Of a DNA stretch of 62,195 bases, positions 7,356 through 15,845 are shown piece after piece. Numbering within the stretch: the first letter of the stretch is position 1; every line of letters begins with the position of its first letter. A program made the position numbers and the translations under genes. The notes beneath the pieces were generated by a model. The model saw nothing but the letters and a program-made list of their open reading frames with translations, searched no databases and was not told the DNA's origin. The stretch is from positions 1 through 62,195 of the forward strand of contig JARYGU010000027.1 in the NCBI GenBank assembly GCA_033795365.1, given 5' to 3'. Source of the DNA: JARYGU01 sp033795365 (GTDB taxonomy: Bacteria > Pseudomonadota > Alphaproteobacteria > Rhizobiales > Rhizobiaceae).

Positions 7356-8648
7356 ATGACGACTGAAACAGGGACGAAAAAAACCGGCTTCACACGCCGC
7401 TCGCTTCTGAAAACCGGTGCCGCTGCGGCGGGCGCGATCGCCGGATCGGGTGCCATCACCGGCTTTCCGACCATCTGGGCGCAGAACCCGATCACGCTGC
7501 GCCAGTTCGGAACCGGCGTGTCGAACATCAACGCCATTGCCGAGAAGTGCAAGGAAGACCTCGGCATCACACTCGAAATGACGGCGACCGATTCCGATGC
7601 GGCCGCCCAGCGCGCCGTGACTCAGCCCGACAGCTACGACATCGCCGACATCGAATACTGGATCGCCAAGAAGGTCTATCCGGCCGGTGTCATGCAGCCG
7701 ATGGACGTCAAGAAGCTGAAATATTACGACAAGATCGTGCCGCTGTTCATCAACGGCAAGCTGACGCCGGACAGCGTCATCGCGCAAGGTACCGCGCCGC
7801 ATACGGTCGGCTTCGTCGAGGCGCCGGATTCCAAGACATTCGCTGCCGAGCCCACGCAATGGATGACGATGGTTCCGACCATCTACAACGCCGACACGCT
7901 CGGCATCCGCCCCGACCTCGTCGGCCGCGAGATCACCACCTGGGCCGATATCATGGACCCGGCCTTCAAGGGCAAGACCTCGATCCTCAACATCCCGTCG
8001 ATCGGCATCATGGATGCCGCGATGATCATGGAGGCGATGGGCAATATCAAATATGCCGACAAGGGCAACATGACGCGCGAGGAGATCGACGCGACGATCG
8101 ACTTCCTGATCAAGGCCAAGCAGGACGGCCAGTTCCGCGCCTTCTGGAAGTCCTTCGACGAGAGCGTCAACCTGATGGCGTCGGGCGAAGTCGTCATCCA
8201 GTCCATGTGGTCGCCGGCCGTCGCCGCCGTGCGCTCCAAGGGGATCGCCTGCAAATACCAGCCGCTCAAGGAAGGCTATCGCGCTTGGGGCGGCGGCCTC
8301 GGTCTTGCGGCGCATTTGACCGGCGCGCAGCTCGATGCGGCCTACGAGTACATCAACTGGTACACCTCCGGCTGGGTCGGCGGCTACCTCAACCGCCAGG
8401 GCTACTATTCGGCCGCAATGGAGACGGCGAAGGAGTTCATGACCGCCGACGAATGGGGCTATTGGGTCGAAGGCAAGCCGGCCGAGGGCGACATCATGTC
8501 CCCGGAAGGCAAGGTGATGGAGAAGGCAGGCGCCGTGCGCGACGGTGGCTCCTTCGAGGAACGCATGGGCAAGGTCGCCTGCTGGAATTCGGTGATGGAC
8601 GAAGACCGCTACATGGTCCGCCGCTGGAACGAATTCATCGCGGCTTGA
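7356..8648 (+). CDS. PotD-like extracellular solute-binding protein, Tat signal (importer 1)
   Basis: A 430-residue periplasmic binding protein. The N-terminus has a twin-arginine signal (TRRSLLK, then an Ala/Gly-rich hydrophobic stretch ending near WAQ). The mature part is a polyamine-type binding protein with the C-terminal QGYYS and EGKPAEG motifs shared with two other binding proteins in this window. The ligand is unknown; context suggests a cyclic amide or amino-acid derivative. AAGGGG fits ATG 7356 better than 7350. A strong palindromic element follows the gene. Confidence 0.88.
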   Translation: MTTETGTKKTGFTRRSLLKTGAAAAGAIAGSGAITGFPTIWAQNPITLRQFGTGVSNINAIAEKCKEDLGITLEMTATDSDAAAQRAVTQPDSYDIADIEYWIAKKVYPAGVMQPMDVKKLKYYDKIVPLFINGKLTPDSVIAQGTAPHTVGFVEAPDSKTFAAEPTQWMTMVPTIYNADTLGIRPDLVGREITTWADIMDPAFKGKTSILNIPSIGIMDAAMIMEAMGNIKYADKGNMTREEIDATIDFLIKAKQDGQFRAFWKSFDESVNLMASGEVVIQSMWSPAVAAVRSKGIACKYQPLKEGYRAWGGGLGLAAHLTGAQLDAAYEYINWYTSGWVGGYLNRQGYYSAAMETAKEFMTADEWGYWVEGKPAEGDIMSPEGKVMEKAGAVRDGGSFEERMGKVACWNSVMDEDRYMVRRWNEFIAA

Positions 8649-8675
8649 GGCCCGGTCGGGCGAGAGGTCCAACCA

Positions 8676-8811
8676 GCCCCTCATCCGCCTGCCGGCAGCT
8701 TCTCCCCGCATGCGGGGAGAAGGGATCATGACGTACCGTCATGCCGATCTCGTGCGCTCCTTTGGGCACGTCCCCTCTCCCCGCTTGCGGGGAGAGGGCT
8801 GGGATGAGGGG
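8676..8811. repeat. RIME-like intergenic palindromic element, copy 1
   Basis: The outer arms CCCCTCATCC and GGATGAGGGG bracket two perfect hairpins: CTTCTCCCCGCA/TGCGGGGAGAAG (8699-8722) and one built on CCTCTCCCCGC/GCGGGGAGAGG (about 8773-8798). The layout and CTCCCCGC arms resemble rhizobial intergenic mosaic elements. A related copy is at 24192-24258. It lies inside the importer operon between the binding-protein and permease genes, where it could stabilise the upstream mRNA or attenuate transcription. Confidence 0.75.
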
Positions 8812-8855
8812 TAAAACCATCCGATAAACACCTGCATCGATCAGGAGATCGCCGC

Positions 8856-9782
8856 ATGAACGCAGCCATCACGCAAGACAAGGTGTCCGTCGAGGCATTG
8901 CCCAGGCCGGCGCTTGGCGATCGGCTCGGCCGCATGGCATCCGCCATCGCTTCCTATCTGCAGGCGCTGCCGCTGCTCCTGATCCTCGGCTTCTTCTTCG
9001 TGCTGCCGATCCTGACGATCGTCGTCGTCAGTTTCTGGGATTACGATTTCGCCGGCCTCTATCCCGACTTCCTGACCATGAACTACACCGATACGCTCGG
9101 CTCATGGGTCACCTGGAAGACCTATCTCAATACGCTGAAATTCACGGCGATCGTCTGGGGTATCACACTCGTCATCGGTTTCTGGGTCGCTTATTTCCTC
9201 GCCTTCCACATCCGCACGACGACGATGCAGATGGTGCTCTTCCTCGTCTGCACCGTCCCGTTCCTGACGTCCAACATCATCCGCATGATCTCCTGGATAC
9301 CGGTTCTTGGCCGCAACGGGCTCGTCAATACGACGCTGGTCGAGCTCGGCATCATCCCGGCGCCGATCGAATGGCTGCTCTATTCGGATTTCGCGGTCAT
9401 CCTTGCCATGGTGCATCTCTATACGCTCTTCATGGTAACGCCGATCTTCAACACGCTGATGCGCATCGACCGCTCGCTGGTCGAGGCCGCGCGCGACGCC
9501 GGCGCCTCGGACTGGCAGATTCTGTGGAATGTCATCATCCCGCTTGCCAAGCCCGGCATGGCGATCGGCTCCATCTTCGTCGTGACGCTGGTGATGGCGG
9601 ATTTCTCGACCGTGCAGGTCATGTCCGGCGGACAGAGCGCGTCCGTCGCGCTGATGATGAAAAACCAGATGTCGCTGCTGCAATATCCCGCCGCCGCCGC
9701 CAACGCGGTGGTGCTGCTGGTCCTCGTCCTCCTTATGGTCGCGGGCATCCTCCGCGTCGTCGACATCCGCAAGGAGCTTTGA
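8856..9782 (+). CDS. ABC importer permease, PotB-like (importer 1)
   Basis: A 308-residue inner-membrane permease with six or so hydrophobic segments, the first at about residues 35-60 (LPLLLILGFFFVLPILTIVV). The cytoplasmic EAA loop (EAARDAGASDWQILWNVIIPL, around residue 210) docks on the ATPase. It pairs with the permease that follows 2 bp later. ATG at 8856 is preceded by CAGGAG with normal spacing. Confidence 0.9.
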   Translation: MNAAITQDKVSVEALPRPALGDRLGRMASAIASYLQALPLLLILGFFFVLPILTIVVVSFWDYDFAGLYPDFLTMNYTDTLGSWVTWKTYLNTLKFTAIVWGITLVIGFWVAYFLAFHIRTTTMQMVLFLVCTVPFLTSNIIRMISWIPVLGRNGLVNTTLVELGIIPAPIEWLLYSDFAVILAMVHLYTLFMVTPIFNTLMRIDRSLVEAARDAGASDWQILWNVIIPLAKPGMAIGSIFVVTLVMADFSTVQVMSGGQSASVALMMKNQMSLLQYPAAAANAVVLLVLVLLMVAGILRVVDIRKEL

Positions 9783-9784
9783 TC

Positions 9785-10606
9785 ATGAGCAGGGAAAAGC
9801 GCACCTTCGGCTTCTATGTGCTCGCGATATTCTTCACGCTGTTCGTGCTCTTCCTCTACGGACCGCTCTCGGCCATCCTGATCCTGTCGTTCCAGGGGCC
9901 GAACGGCGGCTTGACTTTCCCGCTGAACGGCGTGTCGCTGCACTGGTTCGGAAACCTCATGGAAACCCAGGCCGTCGGAAACTTCGGCGCCTCCTTCCGG
10001 CGCTCGCTTGCGCTCGGTCTCATGGTGATGGTGGTGACGGTCGTCGTCTCGCTGCTTGCCGGCCTTGCCTTCCGGCGGCGCTTCATAGGCGCGACGCCGC
10101 TGTTCTATCTGGCGGTGGCAAGCCTCGTCGTTCCGTCCATCATCATCTCGCTCGGCATCGGCGTGGTGTTCCAGCAGCTCGGCCTTCGGCCGGCCTGGTA
10201 TTCCTCCGGCTTCGGCGCGCATCTCACCTGGACGCTGCCTTTCGGCGTGTTGATCATGTTCGCCGTCTTCAACCGCTTTTCCCCTGCCTACGAGGAGGCC
10301 GCGCGCGATCTCGGCGCGTCCTCGTGGCAGACCTTCAGCAATGTCGTGCTGCCGATCATCGCGCCGAGCCTCGTCGGCGTCGGCCTCTTCGGCTTCACGC
10401 TGTCTTATGACGAATTCGCCCGCACGCTGATGACGTCCGGCACCTACAATACCCTGCCGCTCGAAATCTACGGCATGACGACCAACGTCACCACGCCGGT
10501 TCTTTACGCGCTCGGCACGGTCACGACCGTCTTTTCCTTCACCATCATCCTGGCAACGCTGGGCATCATCCTCTATCTCCGCCGCAGGCAGGCACGGGCT
10601 CTTTGA
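9785..10606 (+). CDS. ABC importer permease, PotC-like (importer 1)
   Basis: A 273-residue second permease subunit with about six membrane segments and an EAA loop (EEAARDLGASSWQTFSNVVL). The same frame is open far upstream inside the previous permease gene, but homology begins at MSREKRTFGFY, 2 bp after that gene's stop, which fits translational coupling. It forms the heterodimeric channel with its neighbour. The C-terminal YLRRRQARAL tail is cytoplasmic. Confidence 0.9.
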   Translation: MSREKRTFGFYVLAIFFTLFVLFLYGPLSAILILSFQGPNGGLTFPLNGVSLHWFGNLMETQAVGNFGASFRRSLALGLMVMVVTVVVSLLAGLAFRRRFIGATPLFYLAVASLVVPSIIISLGIGVVFQQLGLRPAWYSSGFGAHLTWTLPFGVLIMFAVFNRFSPAYEEAARDLGASSWQTFSNVVLPIIAPSLVGVGLFGFTLSYDEFARTLMTSGTYNTLPLEIYGMTTNVTTPVLYALGTVTTVFSFTIILATLGIILYLRRRQARAL

Positions 10607-10611
10607 TCGGC

Positions 10612-11346
10612 ATGCGCATCCTCCTCGTCAATCCCAACACCACCCGATCCATGACGGAAAAGGCCGCTGCCGCCGCGCGCGCGGTTGCCAGCCCCGGCAC
10701 GGAGATCATGGCCGCGACGTCGCTGATGGGCCCTGCCTCCATCGAGGGGCACTATGACGGCGCCATGGCGCTGCCTGGCCTGCTCCATGAGATCGGCAAG
10801 GGCGAGAAGGCGGGAGCCGACGCCGCAGTCATCTCCTGCTTCGACGATACAGGCCTCGATGCCGCCCGCGCGATGGCCGGCATCCCGGTCGTCGGCCTTT
10901 GCGAAAGCGCGCTGGTGACCGCCGGTTTCCTGGCGCAGCGCTTCACCGTCGTCACCACGCTCGAACGCTCGCGCGTCCTCATCGAGGATCTGGCCACCCG
11001 CTACGGCATGGCGAACCGGGCGAAGGTGAGGGCGGCCGATATTCCCGTCCTGCAACTGGAAGAAACGGGATCGGACGCAATCGCAAAGCTGCGCGGCCAG
11101 ATCGAGTTGGCGCTGAAGGAAGACGGCGCCGAGGCGATCGTGCTCGGCTGTGCCGGCATGGCGGACCTTGCCCGGCAATTGCAGGAAGACTACGGCGTTC
11201 CCGTCGTCGACGGCGTGTCCGCCGCCGTCAAGCAGGCCGAGGCCCTGGTTTCGCAAGGGTTGTCGACCAGCAAGCGCGGCTCCTACGCCTCGCCGCTGGC
11301 AAAACCCTATTCCGGCATGCTGCGCGATCTCGCGCCGACCGGCTGA
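10612..11346 (+). CDS. hydantoin-racemase-like Asp/Glu racemase superfamily protein
   Basis: A 244-residue protein starting MRILLVNPNTT, the typical start of HyuE-type racemases. The two catalytic cysteines are in place: C76 (ISCFDDTGLD) and C180 (LGCAGMADL). HyuE interconverts D- and L-5-monosubstituted hydantoins so that a stereospecific hydrolase can use both; related family members act on allantoin or other ureides. It is the last gene of the importer-1 operon, suggesting that the imported ligand is chiral. ATG 10612 is preferred to TTG 10603, which overlaps the permease stop. Confidence 0.82.
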   Translation: MRILLVNPNTTRSMTEKAAAAARAVASPGTEIMAATSLMGPASIEGHYDGAMALPGLLHEIGKGEKAGADAAVISCFDDTGLDAARAMAGIPVVGLCESALVTAGFLAQRFTVVTTLERSRVLIEDLATRYGMANRAKVRAADIPVLQLEETGSDAIAKLRGQIELALKEDGAEAIVLGCAGMADLARQLQEDYGVPVVDGVSAAVKQAEALVSQGLSTSKRGSYASPLAKPYSGMLRDLAPTG

Positions 11347-11365
11347 TCTTTCCTCGCTTGAATGC

Positions 11366-12268
11366 TCAGATGTTCGGCAGGTGAAACGCCTGCCGGAAAT
11401 AGGACCGGAAAGCCTGGATGGCCGGCGTGAACTCGATGTTGCGCCGCCAGGCCAGGCCGACATCCATGGCGGGCACGGGATCGCTCATATTGATCGTCTC
11501 GATCCGGCGGCCCTCCAGCGACCAGGGGCGGTGAACCATGTCCGACAGGATCGCCACGCCCTGACCGTTTGCAACGAGCGAGCGCACCGCTTCGACCGAA
11601 GATGTCCGCAACACGACGCGGGGCTGGTAGGGCGAGGCGCTCCAGTATTTCAGCGAGGAATGCGCCGCCTCGTCGACCGTCAGCATGATATAGGGCTCCT
11701 CGGCGATCTCCTTCAGCCCGACCGTCCCCTGCTGGAGAAGATGATGCTGCGCCGGCACCCAGAGCCGGCGCGTCGACCCCAGGAGTTTTTCCGTTGCCAG
11801 TGCCGGATTGAGGATGTTGGAGGTGAGCAGCACCGAGATGTCGTAACGGTTGGTCAGCAGACCTTCCTCGATCGATTCCCGGTTCAGCTCGAAAAGCTGG
11901 ATGTCGAGCTTCGGAAAGAGCCGCCGTAGCCGCTCGATATGAAACGGCAGGAAATAGCCGATCACGGTATAGGTCGCAGCCACCGTTAGGGTGCCCTCGA
12001 CCTCGTTGCTGACGGCGCTCAGATGCGTCGCCTCGTCGACCTTCTTCAGGATGTCATAGGCATGCGACAGGAACTGCCGTCCCGCCGCGGTCAGGTCCAT
12101 GCCGTGCGGAGAGCGCACGAACAGGCCGATGCCGACCGTCCGTTCGAGCTCCTTGATCGCGGTCGTCACCGCCGATTGCGAAATCGAAAGATCGACCGCT
12201 GCCTGCGATATCTGCCCGAGTTCGGCAGTCGCGACGAAGTACCGGAGTTGCCGGAGGCTGATGCTCAT
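11366..12268 (-). CDS. LysR-family transcriptional regulator
   Basis: A 300-residue LTTR. The N-terminal winged helix is at about residues 3-61 (GQISQAAVDLSISQSAVTTA), and a periplasmic-binding-protein-like effector domain follows from about residue 90. It is divergent from the pxpA-accB-accC-pxpB-pxpC operon; two identical T-N11-A palindromes lie between them, so it most likely activates that operon. ATG 12268 with GGTGG upstream is preferred to TTG 12274. It converges with the racemase gene. Confidence 0.88.
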   Translation of the reverse strand: MSISLRQLRYFVATAELGQISQAAVDLSISQSAVTTAIKELERTVGIGLFVRSPHGMDLTAAGRQFLSHAYDILKKVDEATHLSAVSNEVEGTLTVAATYTVIGYFLPFHIERLRRLFPKLDIQLFELNRESIEEGLLTNRYDISVLLTSNILNPALATEKLLGSTRRLWVPAQHHLLQQGTVGLKEIAEEPYIMLTVDEAAHSSLKYWSASPYQPRVVLRTSSVEAVRSLVANGQGVAILSDMVHRPWSLEGRRIETINMSDPVPAMDVGLAWRRNIEFTPAIQAFRSYFRQAFHLPNI

Positions 12269-12303
12269 AGGCAACCACCATCAAATAAAACAAAACCGAG
12301 CCA

Positions 12304-12317
12304 TCTGATTTTCAGAT
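12304..12317. promoter_or_regulatory. LysR-box palindrome TCTGATTTTCAGAT, copy 1
   Basis: TCTGA-TTT-TCAGA is a perfect inverted repeat that fits the LTTR T-N11-A rule. It lies 36 bp before the LysR gene start. The adjacent A and T extend it to the 15-bp palindrome ATCTGA-TTT-TCAGAT at 12303-12317. The same 14-mer recurs at 12422. Confidence 0.65.
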
Positions 12318-12421
12318 TCATTGGCGCAATCATCGGCATTCTATCGACCTGAACTGGGCATTCGCACGTTATCTGACTGAAATTGCAGGATATCGCGATG
12401 CAACAATATCAGGCAGTAAAT

Positions 12422-12435
12422 TCTGATTTTCAGAT
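12422..12435. promoter_or_regulatory. LysR-box palindrome TCTGATTTTCAGAT, copy 2
   Basis: An exact second copy of the 14-mer, 118 bp from the first, on the pxpA side of the divergent region. Two identical sites about 11 helical turns apart would let a LysR tetramer bridge or loop the DNA between the divergent promoters. Confidence 0.65.
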
Positions 12436-12549
12436 ACTAAACATGTAAAAATAGAATTTTTCAAATGCTTTGATTCCGCCTAGCGTCTCTGTCGAGAAAA
12501 GCGGCGGCGGCCGCTTCTGCTCATCAAGGCAGCATGCGAGGAAGAGAAC

Positions 12550-13326
12550 TTGGTCGAGGTAGTGGATATCAATTGCGACATGGGCGAAGCTTTCGGCCGC
12601 TGGCGGATCGGCGACACCGAGGACGAGATGCTGATGCCGCTGATCAGCTCCGCCAATATCGCCACCGGCTTTCATGCCGGCGACCCGAACCTGATGGACA
12701 AGACCGTCCGTCTCGCCACCGAGCATGGCGTCGGCATCGGCGCGCATCCGGGATATAACGACATCCAGGGTTTCGGCCGGCGCAAGATCGCGGGCACCGC
12801 AAAGGAACTCGCCAATGACATCATCTATCAGGTCGGCGCGCTCAAGGCGTTCGCCCGGCGCCATGGTGCCCGGCTGCAGCATGTGAAGCCGCACGGCGCA
12901 CTCTATATGGAAATGGCCATCAATCCGGAACTCTCGCAGATCTTCGTGCACTATATGCGCACGGTCGAGCCTAACGCCTTCATCTTCTGCATGGGCGGTT
13001 CGGCGACGTGGCGCGCCGCGCAGGAAGCCGGGCAGCCGGCGATCCGCGAGTTCTACGCCGACCGCGACTATGACGACACCGGCTCGATCGTCTTTACCCG
13101 CGACGCGGGCCGGCCCGATCCGGCTGCGATCGCGCGCAAGGTCGTGCGCGCCTGCAAGGAAGGCAAGGTGCGCACCGTCACCGGCAGCGATATCGAGATC
13201 GCTTTCGAATCCATCTGCTTCCATTCCGACACGCTGGGCGCGTTCGACATCGTGCGCCAGATGCGCGAGGCGCTGATTGCGGAAGGCATCCGCATCGCCC
13301 CGGTTTCCGAAATCAAGCACACCTGA
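12550..13326 (+). CDS. pxpA: LamB/YcsF family protein, 5-oxoprolinase subunit A-like
   Basis: A 258-residue protein with the family start DINCDMGEAFG and the conserved IATGFHAGDP, GAHPGYND and VKPHGALY motifs. PxpA is the ring-hydrolase-type subunit of prokaryotic ATP-dependent 5-oxoprolinase (PxpABC), which opens pyroglutamate to glutamate. TTG at 12550 follows GAGG with 8-nt spacing; GTG 12562 is possible. It is the first gene of a tight operon with biotin-carboxylase components, so the actual substrate may be another lactam or ureide. Confidence 0.87.
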   Translation: MVEVVDINCDMGEAFGRWRIGDTEDEMLMPLISSANIATGFHAGDPNLMDKTVRLATEHGVGIGAHPGYNDIQGFGRRKIAGTAKELANDIIYQVGALKAFARRHGARLQHVKPHGALYMEMAINPELSQIFVHYMRTVEPNAFIFCMGGSATWRAAQEAGQPAIREFYADRDYDDTGSIVFTRDAGRPDPAAIARKVVRACKEGKVRTVTGSDIEIAFESICFHSDTLGAFDIVRQMREALIAEGIRIAPVSEIKHT

Positions 13327-13345
13327 AATTCCTGCGGAGAGAGAC

Positions 13346-13588
13346 ATGAGCAAGATCGAGATCAGATCGCCCCTTCCCGGCACCTTCTACCGTTCGTCAG
13401 CACCGGATGCCGCTCCCTTCAAGGTCGATGGCGATGTGGTTTCAAGCGGCGATACCATCGGCCTGATCGAGGTCATGAAGACCTTCCAGGAAGTCCCGGC
13501 TGGCGTCGAGGGCAAGGCGCTCCGCTTCCTCATCGACAACGAGGAGCCGGTCATAGCCGGACAGGTGATCGCCGAGGTCGAGGCATGA
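13346..13588 (+). CDS. accB: short biotin carboxyl carrier (biotinyl-domain) protein
   Basis: An 80-residue stand-alone biotinyl/lipoyl domain. The acceptor lysine is K45 in LIEVMKTF, the diverged MK motif seen in BCCP. It lacks the long N-terminal and Pro/Ala-rich linker regions of housekeeping AccB (about 150 residues), so it is probably a dedicated carrier for this operon and not the fatty-acid enzyme. Its stop overlaps the start of the biotin carboxylase gene (ATGA), implying coupled, stoichiometric synthesis. Confidence 0.85.
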   Translation: MSKIEIRSPLPGTFYRSSAPDAAPFKVDGDVVSSGDTIGLIEVMKTFQEVPAGVEGKALRFLIDNEEPVIAGQVIAEVEA

Positions 13589-14970
13589 CCATCCGCTCGC
13601 TCCTCGTTGCCAACCGCGGCGAGATCGCGGTGCGCATCATCAAGGCGGCAAAGGCGCTCGGCATCCGCACGGTGCAGGTCCACAGTACCGCCGACGCGGA
13701 CATGCTGGCGGTGAAGCTTGCCGACGAAGCGATCGATATCGGCCCGCCCGCCCCAAAGAAATCCTATCTCAACATCGAGGCCGTCGTTTCCGCCGCAAAG
13801 GCCGCCGGAGTGGATGCGGTTCATCCGGGTTACGGTTTCCTGTCCGAAAATGCCGATTTCGCCGATGCGGTCGAAGCGGCAGGCCTGACCTTCGTCGGTC
13901 CCAAGGGAGATGCGATCCGGCTGCTCGGCGACAAGGTTGCGGCGCGCGAGGTCGCAGCCCGCGCCGGTGTGCCGACCGTTCCGGGAAGCGCAGGGCGCAT
14001 CTCGAACCTCGATGCGGCTCGTGCCATTGCCGAGCGAACCGGCTTTCCGGTCATGATCAAGGCTGCAGCCGGCGGCGGCGGACGGGGCATCCGCATTGCC
14101 GGCGATATGGCCGACCTCGAGCGTCACTTTCCGCAGGCCTCCGCCGAAGCGCAGGCCGCATTCGGCGACGGCGGGCTCTATCTCGAAAAGGTCATCACAA
14201 AGGCCCGCCATGTCGAGGTGCAGATCCTCGGCGACGGCAGGAACTTCATCCATTGCTTCGAGCGGGAATGCTCGCTGCAGCGCCGCCGGCAGAAGGTCTG
14301 GGAGGAAGCGCCGTCCTTCCTGCTGCCGCAGTCGGTGCGGGAGAGGCTTTGCGCCAGCGCGGTTGCGCTCGCAAGGGAGGTCGGCTACCGCGGCGCCGGC
14401 ACCGTCGAATATCTCTACGACGAGACAAGCGGTGAATTCTACTTCATCGAGGTCAACACCCGCATCCAGGTTGAGCATCCCGTCACCGAGATGATCACCG
14501 GCATCGATCTCGTCGAGGAGATGATCCGTATCGCGGGCGGCGCGCCGCTTTCCCTCGTGCAGGAAGACGTCACCGCGCGTGGCCACGCCATCGAATGCCG
14601 CATCAATGCCGAAGACCCGGCGCGCGGCTTCATGCCTGGGCCGGGCAGGATCGAGACGCTCCGCGTACCGGAAGGCGAGGGCGTGCGCTTCGACACCATG
14701 CTCTATGAAGGCTATTCGATCCCGCCCTTTTATGACTCGCTCGTCGGAAAGCTGATCGTCTGGGCCGAAACCCGCGACGCCTGCCTCGAACGGCTGAAGG
14801 CGGCGCTCGAAAATCTGGTGATCACCGGCATCCCGACAACCGTGCCGCTGCATCTGGCGCTTGCCGGAGATGATGCCGTCCGGCGCGGCGAATTCCGTAC
14901 CCGCTTCCTCGAAACCTGGCTTGAAACCAAATTCGCCGGCGCGCCCGGCAAAAGCGCGGAGGTTGCCTGA
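13585..14970 (+). CDS. accC: biotin carboxylase (AccC-type)
   Basis: A 461-residue ATP-grasp enzyme that carboxylates biotin using bicarbonate and ATP. Visible features are VANRGEIAVRII at the N-terminus, HPGYGFLSEN, the glycine-rich ATP loop KAAAGGGGRGIR, and the catalytic EVNTRIQVEHPVTE segment. Length and order match AccC. Placement between pxpA/biotinyl protein and pxpB/pxpC suggests a dedicated role with the PxpBC carboxyltransferase-like subunits. It overlaps both neighbours by a few bases. Confidence 0.9.
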   Translation: MTIRSLLVANRGEIAVRIIKAAKALGIRTVQVHSTADADMLAVKLADEAIDIGPPAPKKSYLNIEAVVSAAKAAGVDAVHPGYGFLSENADFADAVEAAGLTFVGPKGDAIRLLGDKVAAREVAARAGVPTVPGSAGRISNLDAARAIAERTGFPVMIKAAAGGGGRGIRIAGDMADLERHFPQASAEAQAAFGDGGLYLEKVITKARHVEVQILGDGRNFIHCFERECSLQRRRQKVWEEAPSFLLPQSVRERLCASAVALAREVGYRGAGTVEYLYDETSGEFYFIEVNTRIQVEHPVTEMITGIDLVEEMIRIAGGAPLSLVQEDVTARGHAIECRINAEDPARGFMPGPGRIETLRVPEGEGVRFDTMLYEGYSIPPFYDSLVGKLIVWAETRDACLERLKAALENLVITGIPTTVPLHLALAGDDAVRRGEFRTRFLETWLETKFAGAPGKSAEVA

Positions 14971-15845
14971 TGAGTACGCGATATTCCTTCGGGGGTGACG
15001 AACACCTTTTCGTCGAATGCAGCGAGGAGATGTCGCTCGAAGCCTTCTTCAAGAGCCTTTCCATGGCCAAGGGCGTGCGTGAGAGCGGCATCAAGGGCGT
15101 CACCGAGATCTGCCCGGCCAATGCCTCCTTTCAGATCAAGTTCAACCCCGATATTATCCATCCCGACGATATCCTGAAGGAAGTCAAATCGATCGAAGGG
15201 GCCGCAGAGAAGGCCGAGCCGGTCATCAAGACCCGCATCGTCGAGATCCCGGTCTTCTACAACGACCCCTGGACGCACGAGACGCTGATGCGCTTCCGCG
15301 AGCGCCATCAGGAGCCATCGGGCACGGACCTTGATTATGCCGCCCGCATCAACGACTATGGCTCGGTCGACGATTTCGTCGAAGCCCATTCCGGCTCGCC
15401 TTGGTTCGTCTCGATGGTCGGCTTCGTCGCCGGCCTGCCCTTCATGTACCAGATGGTCGAGCGCCGACGGCAGATCCAAGTGCCGAAGTACCTGCGCCCG
15501 CGCACTGATACGCCGCGCCTGACCGTCGGCCATGGCGGCTGTTTCGGCTGCATCTATTCGGTGCGCGGCGCCGGCGGCTACCAGATGTTCGGCATCACGC
15601 CGATGCCGATCTTCGATCCGACTCAGACGACCAGCTATCTCCGCGACTTCATGGTCTTCTTCCGTCCCGGCGACATCGTAAAGTTCAAGCCGATCGGCCG
15701 CGACGCCTACGATCAGGCGATCGAAGACGTGGACAAAGGTCGCTTCGCTCCGCCGATCCGCGAGGTGAGCTTCGATCTCAGGGAATTCCAGAAGGATATC
15801 GACGGCTACAACGCCAAGTTGGAGGGCACGCTCAATGGCCATTAA
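14970..15845 (+). CDS. pxpB: KipI/allophanate-hydrolase subunit 1-like, 5-oxoprolinase subunit B
   Basis: A 291-residue CT_C_D-domain protein, longer than usual KipI/PxpB (about 220-240) because of extra N-terminal residues. The usual PGFPYL motif is replaced by AGLPFM (in GFVAGLPFMYQM), and the PGGW region reads GAGGYQMFGITPMP. It pairs with PxpC to form the ring-activation module; the same fold is the carboxyltransferase of urea carboxylase. The divergence hints at a substrate other than 5-oxoproline. Overlaps accC by 1 nt and pxpC by 11 nt. Confidence 0.83.
   Translation: MSTRYSFGGDEHLFVECSEEMSLEAFFKSLSMAKGVRESGIKGVTEICPANASFQIKFNPDIIHPDDILKEVKSIEGAAEKAEPVIKTRIVEIPVFYNDPWTHETLMRFRERHQEPSGTDLDYAARINDYGSVDDFVEAHSGSPWFVSMVGFVAGLPFMYQMVERRRQIQVPKYLRPRTDTPRLTVGHGGCFGCIYSVRGAGGYQMFGITPMPIFDPTQTTSYLRDFMVFFRPGDIVKFKPIGRDAYDQAIEDVDKGRFAPPIREVSFDLREFQKDIDGYNAKLEGTLNGH

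Noticed and set aside
6150..8729. 859-residue open frame on the minus strand
   Set aside because: It runs antisense to the importer-1 ATPase and binding-protein genes and has no recognisable domain; it is a high-GC shadow frame.
9104..10606. 500-residue form of the importer-1 second permease
   Set aside because: The first 227 codons overlap the previous permease in another frame; homology and coupling place the start at 9785.
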